Assembly (NCBI RefSeq): GCF_963677565.1
Contig: NZ_OY781981.1
Location: 2,906,001-2,970,000, forward strand
Origin: an uncultured Draconibacterium sp.
GTDB lineage: Bacteria; Bacteroidota; Bacteroidia; Bacteroidales; Prolixibacteraceae
Reading direction: 5' to 3'
DNA length: 64,000 nucleotides
A program made the position numbers and the translations under genes. The notes beneath the pieces are model-generated. The model made no database searches. It saw only the letters and a program-made list of their open reading frames with translations, and was not told the DNA's origin. Below are positions 45,179-54,301 of the stretch, piece after piece. Positions within the stretch are counted from its first letter, which is position 1. Each line of letters starts with the position of its first letter.

Positions 45179-47818
45179 ATGAAAAGATTTACCTATATAA
45201 AATTACCACTGCTATTTTTTCTGGTAAGCATTCTCCAGACAAATGCTTTTGCCTTAACAACAAATCAAACAGAGAGCGATAGTATCAACATTGCGCTAAT
45301 TGCAACACCCACTACTTCATTCGTTTCCGGATGGGAAAGCCTTGGAGCAGTAAATGATGGCGAAACACCATCAAATTCGAATGATAAGTCAAATACAGCA
45401 TACGGAAACTGGAATAATCCTGATTCGTACCAGTGGGTTCAATATGATTGGGATCAGCAATATATTGCAACTTCTGTTGAAATTTACTGGTTCGACGATA
45501 ACGGCGGCGTTTTAACTCCCGATGAAGCTTACATAGAGACTTTTGATCAAGAGAGTGGCGAGTGGGTAAAAGTAACTGATGTTCCTTGTGTGAAAGACCA
45601 ATTCAATTTTGCATCCTTGGGTGAAATAACTACTTCGAAGCTTAGGATTACCATGAGGAATTACAGCGAATCAACAGGAATTCTGGAATTTAGAGTTTGG
45701 GGTAGAAGTCTTTCGGGAAGTACCGATATTCAGGCTCCTTCTGTTCCCGGAACTCCCAAACTTGTTGGGATTACTCAAACCAGCATAACTATTAGCTGGG
45801 AAGAATCAACGGATGATGATGAAGTTTCTACTTATTACGTTTTACTCAATGATTCAGTGTATAAGGAGGCTCCTTACCATATGGCAACTATTAATGGAAT
45901 GGAACGGGATGCATTGTATATGCTGGCCGTTCAGGCGGTTGATGCTGCTGGAAACCGATCACGACCAAGCGAGGGGATTTGGGTATTCTTTGGAGATGAG
46001 GAGCAAGCAGCAGAACCTTTTACATGGCCACAATATTCTCCAACTTTAGATTATAATTTTAGAGATGAATACCCAACATTAGAAATGCCAACTAAAGATT
46101 TGGATGATTGTCCTCAGGTTGTAGGTACTCAATCATCAGGTTGGTGGACATTTAAATGGGGACCAAATAAACGTTCGGAAATAACCGAAGCCGCAATTAC
46201 TCCAATGTTGGAGCGATTAAATGAAGATTTTGCATACTTCCGGGATACCATGGGATGGCCACCCGACAAAAGAGCCAAAGAGGGCTACCGCAGTGCCGTA
46301 TACCTTTATGGTTCAGGTTTGTGTACCGATAATCAGGATACAACAGCACTTGGTGGTTGGATGGGAGCTATAGATTACCAGAATGAAAGCTGGCCGATGA
46401 TCCTGGCATCATATTACCCGATTTACAGTTTCGATCCTTCTTGTCCGTATCCCGATCGCGAAGGACAGATGGGCGCTATGGTTCACGAAGGAATTCACGC
46501 AGTATTGGCCGATATGCCGGGTGCTAAACAAGCTGCATGGTTCCAGGAAGGCGGAAACACCTGGCTGCAACAGGAAATGGAAGCCACAAAATCTCAGAAT
46601 TTTAGTGAGATGGGATTCCTGAATGCAGGCGCATACATTGCACCGTTTATGCCAATTGAGTGTTACACCGGCTGGTTGCAAGACGGAAGTTTTGGTGGTC
46701 CCAGCGCAGAAGGTGTAAATATGTTTGATGGAAGTCAGCAAATCTGTACATGGAGAAATTTACTTGGAGGTAATCAATATGGAAATACATTCCCAACTTT
46801 CCTTGCCCAGGCACTTGGTAAAGGAAGCGTACCTTGGATTTGGCAAAACTGTCCTGAGCGGGTACTTGAAGGAATGGGTAATGGTTTGGGTGATATGCAA
46901 ATTCGCCGACTGATTATGGAATACCGTGCAAAACAGGCACTTGTTGACATGGGCGAGTGGACAGGTGCCATTAAAAAACTACTTAATGCAAATATGGGAG
47001 GAACCATAGGTGTGGAATGGCAACCAAGTTGGATAAATTGCACACTTTGGCGTGCTACTCCATATGCAAAAACATGGATGCTTGATACTGAAAATAAAAT
47101 ACTTACTCCGGAACCAAGAACAACTCCGGGATGGTCGGGTGCCAATCAAATACCTCTGTTGGTTTCAGGTACGCAGGTTGAAGTTAACTTTATGCCATTG
47201 GGACCTAACATGACCTGCCAGTTGTGTTACCGTGCAACCGATGGAACACCTGTATACAGCAATCCTGTATCAAGCGGGTCGTGTAAACTGAAGTTGGAAA
47301 AAGCACCTGCCAATGGTGTAGTAATTGCAGTTATTTGTAATACCGATTATGTTTACGAAGGCGAAAAAACTCGTAAAGCACATTTCGACTATCGCTTGCA
47401 ATTGGTAGAAGGTTTTGAAGGAAAAGCCAGTGTTAATCAAAAATGGTACGATTATACTTCAACGATAATAAACGTACCTGATCCGGTAGAACCTTTCCCA
47501 ACTGAAGGGCCGCTATACGGTTCGAATATAAACACGGGAATTGGTGATATTTCGGTTGGGGAAAAAGAAAGTTCATCGTTAGTGTATCCAAATCCGCTTA
47601 ACAGCAATGATGTATTGAAAATTGAATTCGAAAATACGATGGCTGAAAAAAAGGAAGTGAGGATAATTGATGCCAGAGGTACTGTATTATATGCTCAGCA
47701 GGGAATTGTGGCAGACCGCTTTGAAATCCCTTTGGATAGTCATTTAAAATCAGGTATATACTTTGTGAATGTAAAAACAGATGATAAAAATGATACCCAT
47801 AAGTTTTTAGTAAGATAA
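45179..47818 (+). CDS. Gluzincin-like protein with discoidin, FN3 and T9SS tail
   Basis: The 879-residue secreted protein has a signal peptide (cleavage near NAFA), a discoidin-like binding domain (about residues 30-180), an FN3 domain (about 185-275) and a core (about 300-640) with H436-E437-x-x-H440 (MVHEGIHAVL) and a likely third zinc ligand E457 (WFQEGGNTWLQQ). The C-terminal 75 residues (SLVYPNPLN ... GIYFVNVK ... HKFLVR) are a type IX secretion sorting domain, so it is exported to the cell surface by T9SS rather than as a lipoprotein. A weak copy of the regulon motif core (TGTTATAG) lies at 45106-45113. Confidence 0.8.
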   Translation: MKRFTYIKLPLLFFLVSILQTNAFALTTNQTESDSINIALIATPTTSFVSGWESLGAVNDGETPSNSNDKSNTAYGNWNNPDSYQWVQYDWDQQYIATSVEIYWFDDNGGVLTPDEAYIETFDQESGEWVKVTDVPCVKDQFNFASLGEITTSKLRITMRNYSESTGILEFRVWGRSLSGSTDIQAPSVPGTPKLVGITQTSITISWEESTDDDEVSTYYVLLNDSVYKEAPYHMATINGMERDALYMLAVQAVDAAGNRSRPSEGIWVFFGDEEQAAEPFTWPQYSPTLDYNFRDEYPTLEMPTKDLDDCPQVVGTQSSGWWTFKWGPNKRSEITEAAITPMLERLNEDFAYFRDTMGWPPDKRAKEGYRSAVYLYGSGLCTDNQDTTALGGWMGAIDYQNESWPMILASYYPIYSFDPSCPYPDREGQMGAMVHEGIHAVLADMPGAKQAAWFQEGGNTWLQQEMEATKSQNFSEMGFLNAGAYIAPFMPIECYTGWLQDGSFGGPSAEGVNMFDGSQQICTWRNLLGGNQYGNTFPTFLAQALGKGSVPWIWQNCPERVLEGMGNGLGDMQIRRLIMEYRAKQALVDMGEWTGAIKKLLNANMGGTIGVEWQPSWINCTLWRATPYAKTWMLDTENKILTPEPRTTPGWSGANQIPLLVSGTQVEVNFMPLGPNMTCQLCYRATDGTPVYSNPVSSGSCKLKLEKAPANGVVIAVICNTDYVYEGEKTRKAHFDYRLQLVEGFEGKASVNQKWYDYTSTIINVPDPVEPFPTEGPLYGSNINTGIGDISVGEKESSSLVYPNPLNSNDVLKIEFENTMAEKKEVRIIDARGTVLYAQQGIVADRFEIPLDSHLKSGIYFVNVKTDDKNDTHKFLVR

Positions 47819-47861
47819 AATCGCAGGAAAAGCGAAATTGTACATAAATTTGAAAATAAAA

Positions 47862-50111
47862 ATGAAGCAATTTTTTTCACTTTTTATAATGTTACTGTCT
47901 GTTTTTGCGGGCAGTAACATTTCTGCACAAATCACAAAAGAAGATTACGCAAAAGCCGATTCTGTGATGAAACTCGAAGAGTTGGTTTACAATCAGGTTA
48001 CAGATATTAACTGGCTGGAATCATCAGCCGAATTCTGGTATCGTATTAAAACGCGTGAAGGAATGTTGTATCAGTTGGTTGATGCACAAAAAGGGACTAA
48101 AAAAATTGCTTTTGATACTGATAAACTTGTTAACGCACTTAACAAACAACTTCAGAAAACAACTTCGGCTCAGGATTTGGTTTTAGAAAATCTGAAGTTT
48201 GATTCTGATAAAAAAAACATAGATTTTAACTTTCAAAATGCACGATGGAGTTGTGATCTGAAAAAGTATTCATTGGTTAAAGTTTCAGGTGAAAATACAG
48301 ACGGATCTCGTCCGTATTGGGGCAATTTTTTCGATGAAAAAGGTAACGATCCGGTGCTTTCTCCCGATAAGTTATGGACTGCATTTATAAGAAACGATAA
48401 TGTTTATATCCGGAATAATAAGGATAACAAAGAATACCAGTTAAGTTATAATGGCGCTCCCGGCGACTTCTATTCGTCGTATATTTCGTGGTCGCCCGAT
48501 TCAAAAAAACTGGCTGTAAACCGCGTTCGCGATAATGTAAAACATCAGATATATTACGTTGAATCATCCCCTGATTCTCAGCTGCAACCGATTTTAAGAA
48601 AACGGGATTATCAAAAGCCGGGCGATGACCTGGCAATTCGGCGTCCTTGTTTATTTGATGTGGAAAGTAAAAAGCAGATTCCCGTTAATACAACTGCTTT
48701 TGATTTTCAATATAACCTTTCCCGAATAAAATGGAGAAAAGACGCTTCGGCATTTACCTTCGAATTTAACCAGCGAGGTCACCAGGTTTACCAGGTGGTG
48801 GAAGTGAATGGCGAAACAGGAGATGTGCAAATACTTGCCGATGAACGCAGTAAAACATTTATCGACTACAGCGGCAAACGATATCGCTACGACCTGGAAG
48901 AAACAAACGAAATGCTTTGGGCATCGGAAAGAGACGGATGGAATCATCTTTATTTGATCGATACGAAGGAAGGATCAATAAAAAACCAAGTGACAAAAGG
49001 TGAATGGGTAGTTCGTCGGGTGTTGCATGTTGATGAAAAAAAACGCACTATTTTCTTTTATGGATCGGGTAAAAACAGCGACGAAGATGCATACTATCTG
49101 CATTGCTACAAAGTAAATTTTGACGGTAGCGGTTTAATCGATTTAACGCCCGAGAAAATGAATCACGATGTTTCATTCTCTGAGGATTTTAATTATTTCA
49201 CCGATACTTATTCAACTGTGCAAACGGCTCCGGTAACAGTTGTTCGCTCCTCTGAGAATGGTAAAGTTCGGATAGAACTGGAGAAAACAGATATCTCTGA
49301 TTTATTGGCCGCAGGATGGATTGCTCCGGAGCCATTTGTGGCAAAAGCCCGCGACGGGAAAACTGATATTTGGGGAAATATTTACCGCCCCACAAATTTC
49401 GACGAAAATAAATCGTACCCGATAATTGAATACGTTTATGCAGGACCGCACAGTTCGTTTACACAAAAAAGCTTTCAGGCGGTTCACAGTGCCTTTTCTG
49501 CATTTGCCGAACTAGGTTTTATTATTGTGAAAATGGATGGAATGGGCACCTCAAATCGTTCAAAAGCATTTCAGGATGTTTGTTATAAAAATTTGAAAGA
49601 TGCCGGATTTCCCGATCGTATTTTATGGATAAAAGCCGCAGCCGAAAAATACAGTTACATGGACACATCTCGTGTTGGATTGTTCGGAAGATCGGCAGGA
49701 GGACAAAATACAATGTCGGGTTTATTATTTCACCCTGAATTTTATAAAGTAGGTGTTTCATCATGCGGATGCCACGATAACCGCATGGACAAAATCTGGT
49801 GGAATGAACAGTGGATGGGATATCCTATCGGGCCACAATACGAAGAATGTTCGAATGTGGTAAATGCGCATAAACTGCAAGGGAAACTGATGTTGATTGT
49901 TGGAGAGCTTGACGAAAACGTTGATCCGGCCTCTACTTTGCAAGTTGCGGATGCACTAATTAAAGCAAACAAAGATTTTGAGTTGGTATTAATTCCCGGG
50001 GCAAAACATGCCTTGAGTGGACGATACGACGAACGTAAAATGAGTGACTTTTTCGTCCGGCATTTTTTGAAACAGGAAACACCGGATTGGAACGCGGTAA
50101 CAACGAATTAG
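47862..50111 (+). CDS. S9 family (DPP4-type) peptidase, copy 1
   Basis: This 749-residue secreted serine peptidase has a signal peptide (ending NISAQ), an eight-blade DPPIV_N-type propeller (about residues 60-480) and an alpha/beta-hydrolase domain with the full catalytic triad S611 (GRSAGG), D684 (GELDENVD) and H716 (GAKHAL). DPP4-type enzymes remove X-Pro or X-Ala dipeptides from N-termini. A TTG at 47838 extends the frame, but the ATG gives a normal signal peptide. It lies 43 bp after the T9SS-tailed gene. The next gene is a close duplicate. Confidence 0.93.
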   Translation: MKQFFSLFIMLLSVFAGSNISAQITKEDYAKADSVMKLEELVYNQVTDINWLESSAEFWYRIKTREGMLYQLVDAQKGTKKIAFDTDKLVNALNKQLQKTTSAQDLVLENLKFDSDKKNIDFNFQNARWSCDLKKYSLVKVSGENTDGSRPYWGNFFDEKGNDPVLSPDKLWTAFIRNDNVYIRNNKDNKEYQLSYNGAPGDFYSSYISWSPDSKKLAVNRVRDNVKHQIYYVESSPDSQLQPILRKRDYQKPGDDLAIRRPCLFDVESKKQIPVNTTAFDFQYNLSRIKWRKDASAFTFEFNQRGHQVYQVVEVNGETGDVQILADERSKTFIDYSGKRYRYDLEETNEMLWASERDGWNHLYLIDTKEGSIKNQVTKGEWVVRRVLHVDEKKRTIFFYGSGKNSDEDAYYLHCYKVNFDGSGLIDLTPEKMNHDVSFSEDFNYFTDTYSTVQTAPVTVVRSSENGKVRIELEKTDISDLLAAGWIAPEPFVAKARDGKTDIWGNIYRPTNFDENKSYPIIEYVYAGPHSSFTQKSFQAVHSAFSAFAELGFIIVKMDGMGTSNRSKAFQDVCYKNLKDAGFPDRILWIKAAAEKYSYMDTSRVGLFGRSAGGQNTMSGLLFHPEFYKVGVSSCGCHDNRMDKIWWNEQWMGYPIGPQYEECSNVVNAHKLQGKLMLIVGELDENVDPASTLQVADALIKANKDFELVLIPGAKHALSGRYDERKMSDFFVRHFLKQETPDWNAVTTN

Positions 50112-50329
50112 ACGCGTTAAAAAATATGGTTGAAAAAGAAATATATGCTCTACAAAGACTAAGATTCTGGTGATGTCTTTTACCTGAATTTTCGCTTTCC
50201 AACTTATTTGTTAAAAAACACACAGAAAAGTTGGGAACTTTTGAATATTAAAAGTCGCAAGAAGTAAAGTTGATAGTTTAGTTTATTAAAAATACTGGAA
50301 AAACCAGAGGTTTAGATTTTAAGGTAATT

Positions 50330-52579
50330 ATGAAGCAATTTTTATTCATTATTTTAATTTTTCTGACTGTCTTTACAGGCAATAATCTTTCTGCACAAAT
50401 CACAAAAGATGATTATGCAAAAGCTGATTCAGTGATGAAACTTAGGGAGTTGGTATACGATCAGGTGGCTCAAATTACCTGGATTGATTCATCTGATGTG
50501 TTTTGGTATAGATTAAAAACGCGTGATGGAATGAAGTATCAACTGGTTGATGCGCAGAAAGGATCGAAAAGAATTGCTTTTGATACCGAAAAACTGGTTG
50601 AGGTACTTAATGACAGAATCAACAAGAAAACTTCGGCAGAAGAGTTGGTTTTGAGCGGTTTGAAGTTTGATCAGACTGAGAATACTATTCATTTTAATTT
50701 TGAATCGACGGACTGGATCTGCAATCTGAAGAATTACGAACTGCAAAAAGATACAGTCGAAAAGGATGAGCGATCAAATGATTACTGGGGAGGTTTTTTT
50801 GATGAGAAGGGTAATGATCCGGTGGAATCGCCAAACGGTCTTTGGACTGCTTTTATAAGGGAAAACAATGTTTACATAAAAGACAACAAAACAAATAAGG
50901 AGTTTCAGTTGAGTTACGACGGGGCGCCGGGTGATTTTTACTCATCGTATGTTTCGTGGTCGTCTGACTCAAAAAAACTGGCTGTTAACAAAGTGCGCGA
51001 TGCTGAAGAGCGGGAAATTTTCTTTGTTGAATCATCGCCAAAAGATCAGTTGCAGCCTATATTGCATAAACGCGATTATCGCAAACCGGGTGATGCGATG
51101 CCAATAAAACGTCCTGCTTTGTTTAATATTGAGACAAAAAAGCAAATACCTGTTGACACAAAGGCTTTCGAATATCAGTTTAGTCTGTCGTTTCTGAAAT
51201 GGAAGAAAGATGCTTCGGCTTTCACTTTCGAGTTTAACCAACGTGGTCATCAGGCTTATCAGGTGGTTGAAGTGGATGGCGAAACCGGAGATATTCTTGT
51301 GTTGATTGATGAGCAAAGTAAAACATTTATTGATTACAGCGGGAAACGATATCGTTATGATCTGGAGGAAAGTAACGAAATACTTTGGGCATCTGAACGA
51401 GATGGATGGAATCATCTTTATTTAATCGACTCAAATACCGGGGAAGTAAAAAGCCAGGTGACAAAAGGAGAGTGGGTGGTTCGTAATGTTTTGCATGTTG
51501 ATGAAGAAAATCGTGTGATCTATTTCTATGGATCGGGCAAAAACAGCGATGAAGATCCGTACTATTTGCATTGCTACAAAGTAAATTTTGATGGCAGCGG
51601 ATTAACCGATCTAACGCCGGAAAAAATGAATCACGATGTGTCGTTCTCTAAAGATCTCAACTATTTTACCGATACTTACTCAACAGTTGAAACGCCACCG
51701 TTTACAGTGGTTCGCAGTTCTGAAGATGGAAAAGTAATAGTAGAGCTGGAAAAAACTGATATTTCATCGTTATTGGAAAGTGGCTGGATTGCACCCGAGC
51801 CTTTTGTGGCAAAAGGACGTGATGGGAAAACTGACATTTGGGGAAATATTTATCGCCCAACCAATTTCGATAAAAACAAAACATACCCGATAATCGAATA
51901 CATTTATGCTGGCCCGCACAGTTCGTTTGCACAAAAAAGTTTTAGTCCGGTAAGTTATGCGTTTTCAAGCCTTGCTGAATTAGGCTTTATAATTGTACAA
52001 ATGGACGGAATGGGAACTTCAAACCGCTCAAAAGCTTTTCAGGATGTATGCTGGAAAAACCTGAAAGATGCCGGTTTCCCTGATCGTATTTTGTGGATGA
52101 AAGCCGCTGCTGAAAAATACAGCTACATGGATACGACCAGAGTTGGATTGTTTGGCGGATCAGCAGGTGGACAAAGTACTTTGGGCGGTCTGTTATTTCA
52201 TCCCGGGTTTTATAAAGCAGGAGTTTCATCCTGCGGATGTCATGATAACCGAATGGACAAAATCTGGTGGAACGAACAATGGATGGGGTATCCTGTCGGC
52301 CCTGAATACGCCGAATGTTCGAATGTGGAGAATGCCGATAAATTGCAGGGAAAACTGATGCTGATTGTTGGTGAGGTGGATGATAATGTCGATCCCGCAT
52401 CAACCATGCAGGTTGCCGATGCACTGATAAAAGCAAACAAGGATTTTGAACTGGTTGTGCTACCGGGCGTAAACCACACCCTGGGAGGAACATATGGCGA
52501 TCAAAAACGTCGCGATTTCTTCGTTCGTAACTTTTTGAAAGAAGAAACACCTGATTGGAATGCTGTAAAATCAAATTAA
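50330..52579 (+). CDS. S9 family (DPP4-type) peptidase, copy 2
   Basis: The 749-residue protein is the tandem duplicate of the preceding gene, with identical length and catalytic numbering: S611 (GGSAGG), D684 (GEVDDNVD) and H716 (GVNHTL). Most of the sequence is identical to copy 1; the N-terminal propeller is the most diverged part. The 218-bp gap has no clear promoter or terminator, so the two are probably co-transcribed. Different nucleophile-elbow residues (R versus G before the serine) may mean different specificity. Confidence 0.93.
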   Translation: MKQFLFIILIFLTVFTGNNLSAQITKDDYAKADSVMKLRELVYDQVAQITWIDSSDVFWYRLKTRDGMKYQLVDAQKGSKRIAFDTEKLVEVLNDRINKKTSAEELVLSGLKFDQTENTIHFNFESTDWICNLKNYELQKDTVEKDERSNDYWGGFFDEKGNDPVESPNGLWTAFIRENNVYIKDNKTNKEFQLSYDGAPGDFYSSYVSWSSDSKKLAVNKVRDAEEREIFFVESSPKDQLQPILHKRDYRKPGDAMPIKRPALFNIETKKQIPVDTKAFEYQFSLSFLKWKKDASAFTFEFNQRGHQAYQVVEVDGETGDILVLIDEQSKTFIDYSGKRYRYDLEESNEILWASERDGWNHLYLIDSNTGEVKSQVTKGEWVVRNVLHVDEENRVIYFYGSGKNSDEDPYYLHCYKVNFDGSGLTDLTPEKMNHDVSFSKDLNYFTDTYSTVETPPFTVVRSSEDGKVIVELEKTDISSLLESGWIAPEPFVAKGRDGKTDIWGNIYRPTNFDKNKTYPIIEYIYAGPHSSFAQKSFSPVSYAFSSLAELGFIIVQMDGMGTSNRSKAFQDVCWKNLKDAGFPDRILWMKAAAEKYSYMDTTRVGLFGGSAGGQSTLGGLLFHPGFYKAGVSSCGCHDNRMDKIWWNEQWMGYPVGPEYAECSNVENADKLQGKLMLIVGEVDDNVDPASTMQVADALIKANKDFELVVLPGVNHTLGGTYGDQKRRDFFVRNFLKEETPDWNAVKSN

Positions 52580-52601
52580 ATACAACAAAAAAAGCTGTGG
52601 A

Positions 52602-53435
52602 ATGAAACATCTATTAATTCATAAAAATTCTAAATTTCTGCTACTCCTGATTGCCGGAATCATATCCTTCACTAACCTGTCTGCTAACGAACCGGTTAAG
52701 GAATATAAGATTGTTGCACCTCCCAAAACATTAAAACTCGATCCATTTTATAAGAAGTATGTAAATGTAAACGGCATTCATATTATGAGTTCGCATCGGG
52801 TGCCCGACTCTGCCTTCGTTAAAGCTTGCGAGATCATTGATTTTATGACCGGTGGCTTACCAAAAGATATACTCAATCAAATGGTAAAACTGAATACCAG
52901 AGTAGGAATTATGGCTCGTTACGAAGGTACAACAGATATTCCGGAACATGCTTATTTAGCTAACGATACAACACTGAACTGGGATGTTCGAGCACGAGGA
53001 CTTGGTGGAACAATGGAAGACCCGCTAACAACTTGCGCAGAAGAAAACCTGTTGTGTTACCAGATTGATAAGTACCATGCCGAGGATATTCTTATCCACG
53101 AATTCGCGCATACCATTCATGGCGTTGGCATAATGCCGCTCAACGATAAATTTAATCCGCTGCTTCAGGAAAAACTTGATGCAGCAATGGCAGCCGGAAA
53201 GTATAAGAATACTTATGCCGCTACCAATATTTGGGAATACTGGGCTGAAGGAGTTCAAAATTGGTTTAACGTAAATGCCGAAGTTGAAATCCCGGACGGT
53301 AAACATAACTGGGTAAATACACGCGAGGACATGAAAAAATATGATCCTGATTTGTACGAAATTGTTAGTCGTTATTTTCCGGAATTTGAGGGCAGCCCGT
53401 CGTGCCATAGTGCAGTAAACTTATATACTGAATAA
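52602..53435 (+). CDS. Small secreted gluzincin-like protein
   Basis: The 277-residue protein has a signal peptide (cleavage near NLSAN, about residue 28) and one domain with H166-E167-x-x-H170 (IHEFAHTIHG) and a likely third zinc ligand E216 in YWAEGVQNWFN. It is the smallest of three zinc-peptidase-like proteins of the locus. It begins 22 bp after the S9 copy 2 stop. I do not recognise a named family. It is predicted to be periplasmic or secreted, because no lipobox is present. Confidence 0.8.
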   Translation: MKHLLIHKNSKFLLLLIAGIISFTNLSANEPVKEYKIVAPPKTLKLDPFYKKYVNVNGIHIMSSHRVPDSAFVKACEIIDFMTGGLPKDILNQMVKLNTRVGIMARYEGTTDIPEHAYLANDTTLNWDVRARGLGGTMEDPLTTCAEENLLCYQIDKYHAEDILIHEFAHTIHGVGIMPLNDKFNPLLQEKLDAAMAAGKYKNTYAATNIWEYWAEGVQNWFNVNAEVEIPDGKHNWVNTREDMKKYDPDLYEIVSRYFPEFEGSPSCHSAVNLYTE

Positions 53436-53456
53436 ACTTAAAAGAAACCAGATATT

Positions 53457-54176
53457 ATGGATACAATTGTTCAACCTAGAAAAAGAGTTCAGCCAATTAT
53501 TAATGGTGATTATCGGTTGCAAGATATTCCGATGTTTAAAAAATTATCGGAAGATGAAATGCTTCGGGTAGAATTAAATTCGGTTGTAAAAAACTATAAT
53601 AAACGAGCTGTAATCTACCGCGAGGGAAGCAGGCATTCAGGATTGTATTTTGTACTAAAGGGAATTGTAAAGGTTTATAAAATTGGAGGTAACGGGAAAC
53701 AGCAGATTCTTAAATTCGCACAAAAAGGAGATGTTATCGGTTACCGGTCGTTACTTACAAACGAACTGGCTTGTACTTCGGCAAAGGCTTACGAAGAAAC
53801 CATACTTTATCATGTGCCGCAGCAAATTGTAATGGAACTGTTTCAGCAAAACTGGGGTTTTACGCATGAAACAATGAAGTTTATGTGTAAAGAGTTGAAA
53901 GAGTCGAATATGTTTATTACTGATATTGCTCAAAAATCGGTGCGTGAGCGAGCTGCCGAAATGTTGCTGATTTTAAAAGATGAATTTGGTATTGACAGTT
54001 ACAATACCCTCCAGATTACTATTACCCGCGAGGATTTGGCAAATATGGTTGGAACTGTAACTGAATCGCTTATTAGGGTAATGTCAGAATTTAGAAATGA
54101 AAAACTGCTTGAACTTCCAGGAAGGAAAATTGTATTTCGTGATATCGCTAAATTGAAGGCTATTGCCAATATTTAA
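53457..54176 (+). CDS. Crp/Fnr-family transcriptional regulator
   Basis: This 239-residue regulator has a cNMP-binding-like beta-roll (about residues 22-135) and a C-terminal Crp-type HTH (about 160-235; ITREDLANMVGTVTESLIRVMSEF). No iron-sulfur cysteine set is seen at the N-terminus, so it is not a classic Fnr. The gap to the preceding peptidase gene is only 21 bp, so it is carried on the locus transcript. Its ligand and targets are not apparent. Confidence 0.9.
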   Translation: MDTIVQPRKRVQPIINGDYRLQDIPMFKKLSEDEMLRVELNSVVKNYNKRAVIYREGSRHSGLYFVLKGIVKVYKIGGNGKQQILKFAQKGDVIGYRSLLTNELACTSAKAYEETILYHVPQQIVMELFQQNWGFTHETMKFMCKELKESNMFITDIAQKSVRERAAEMLLILKDEFGIDSYNTLQITITREDLANMVGTVTESLIRVMSEFRNEKLLELPGRKIVFRDIAKLKAIANI

Positions 54177-54209
54177 ATAAGAGCTAAAATATAAAATCAT
54201 TAATTCCCA

Positions 54210-54243
54210 ACATTTGTGTAAGTTTCAAAAACATTTGTTGAGC
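54210..54243 (+). promoter_or_regulatory. Putative HTCS operator upstream of GH43-LamG gene
   Basis: ACATTTGTGTAAG (54210-54222) and ACATTTGTTGAGC (54231-54243) are direct repeats with a 21-bp period, the octamer ACATTTGT being identical in both. The proximal copy ends 20 nt before the -7-like CATATTTG at 54264. Confidence 0.65.
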
Positions 54244-54263
54244 AGCAATGCCTTAACTTCTGC

Positions 54264-54271
54264 CATATTTG
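54264..54271 (+). promoter_or_regulatory. -7 promoter element of GH43-LamG gene
   Basis: CATATTTG differs from TAnnTTTG only at its first base. The transcription start would be near 54277, which leaves a normal leader only for the ATG at 54302. Confidence 0.45.
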
Positions 54272-54301
54272 AACTAACATTAATCTATGCATACTAACAA
54301 A

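Noticed and set aside
51987..52610. 207-residue antisense frame over the second S9 peptidase
   Set aside because: It is an opposite-strand shadow of a conserved coding sequence, with low-complexity, Arg/His/Pro-rich composition and no domain.
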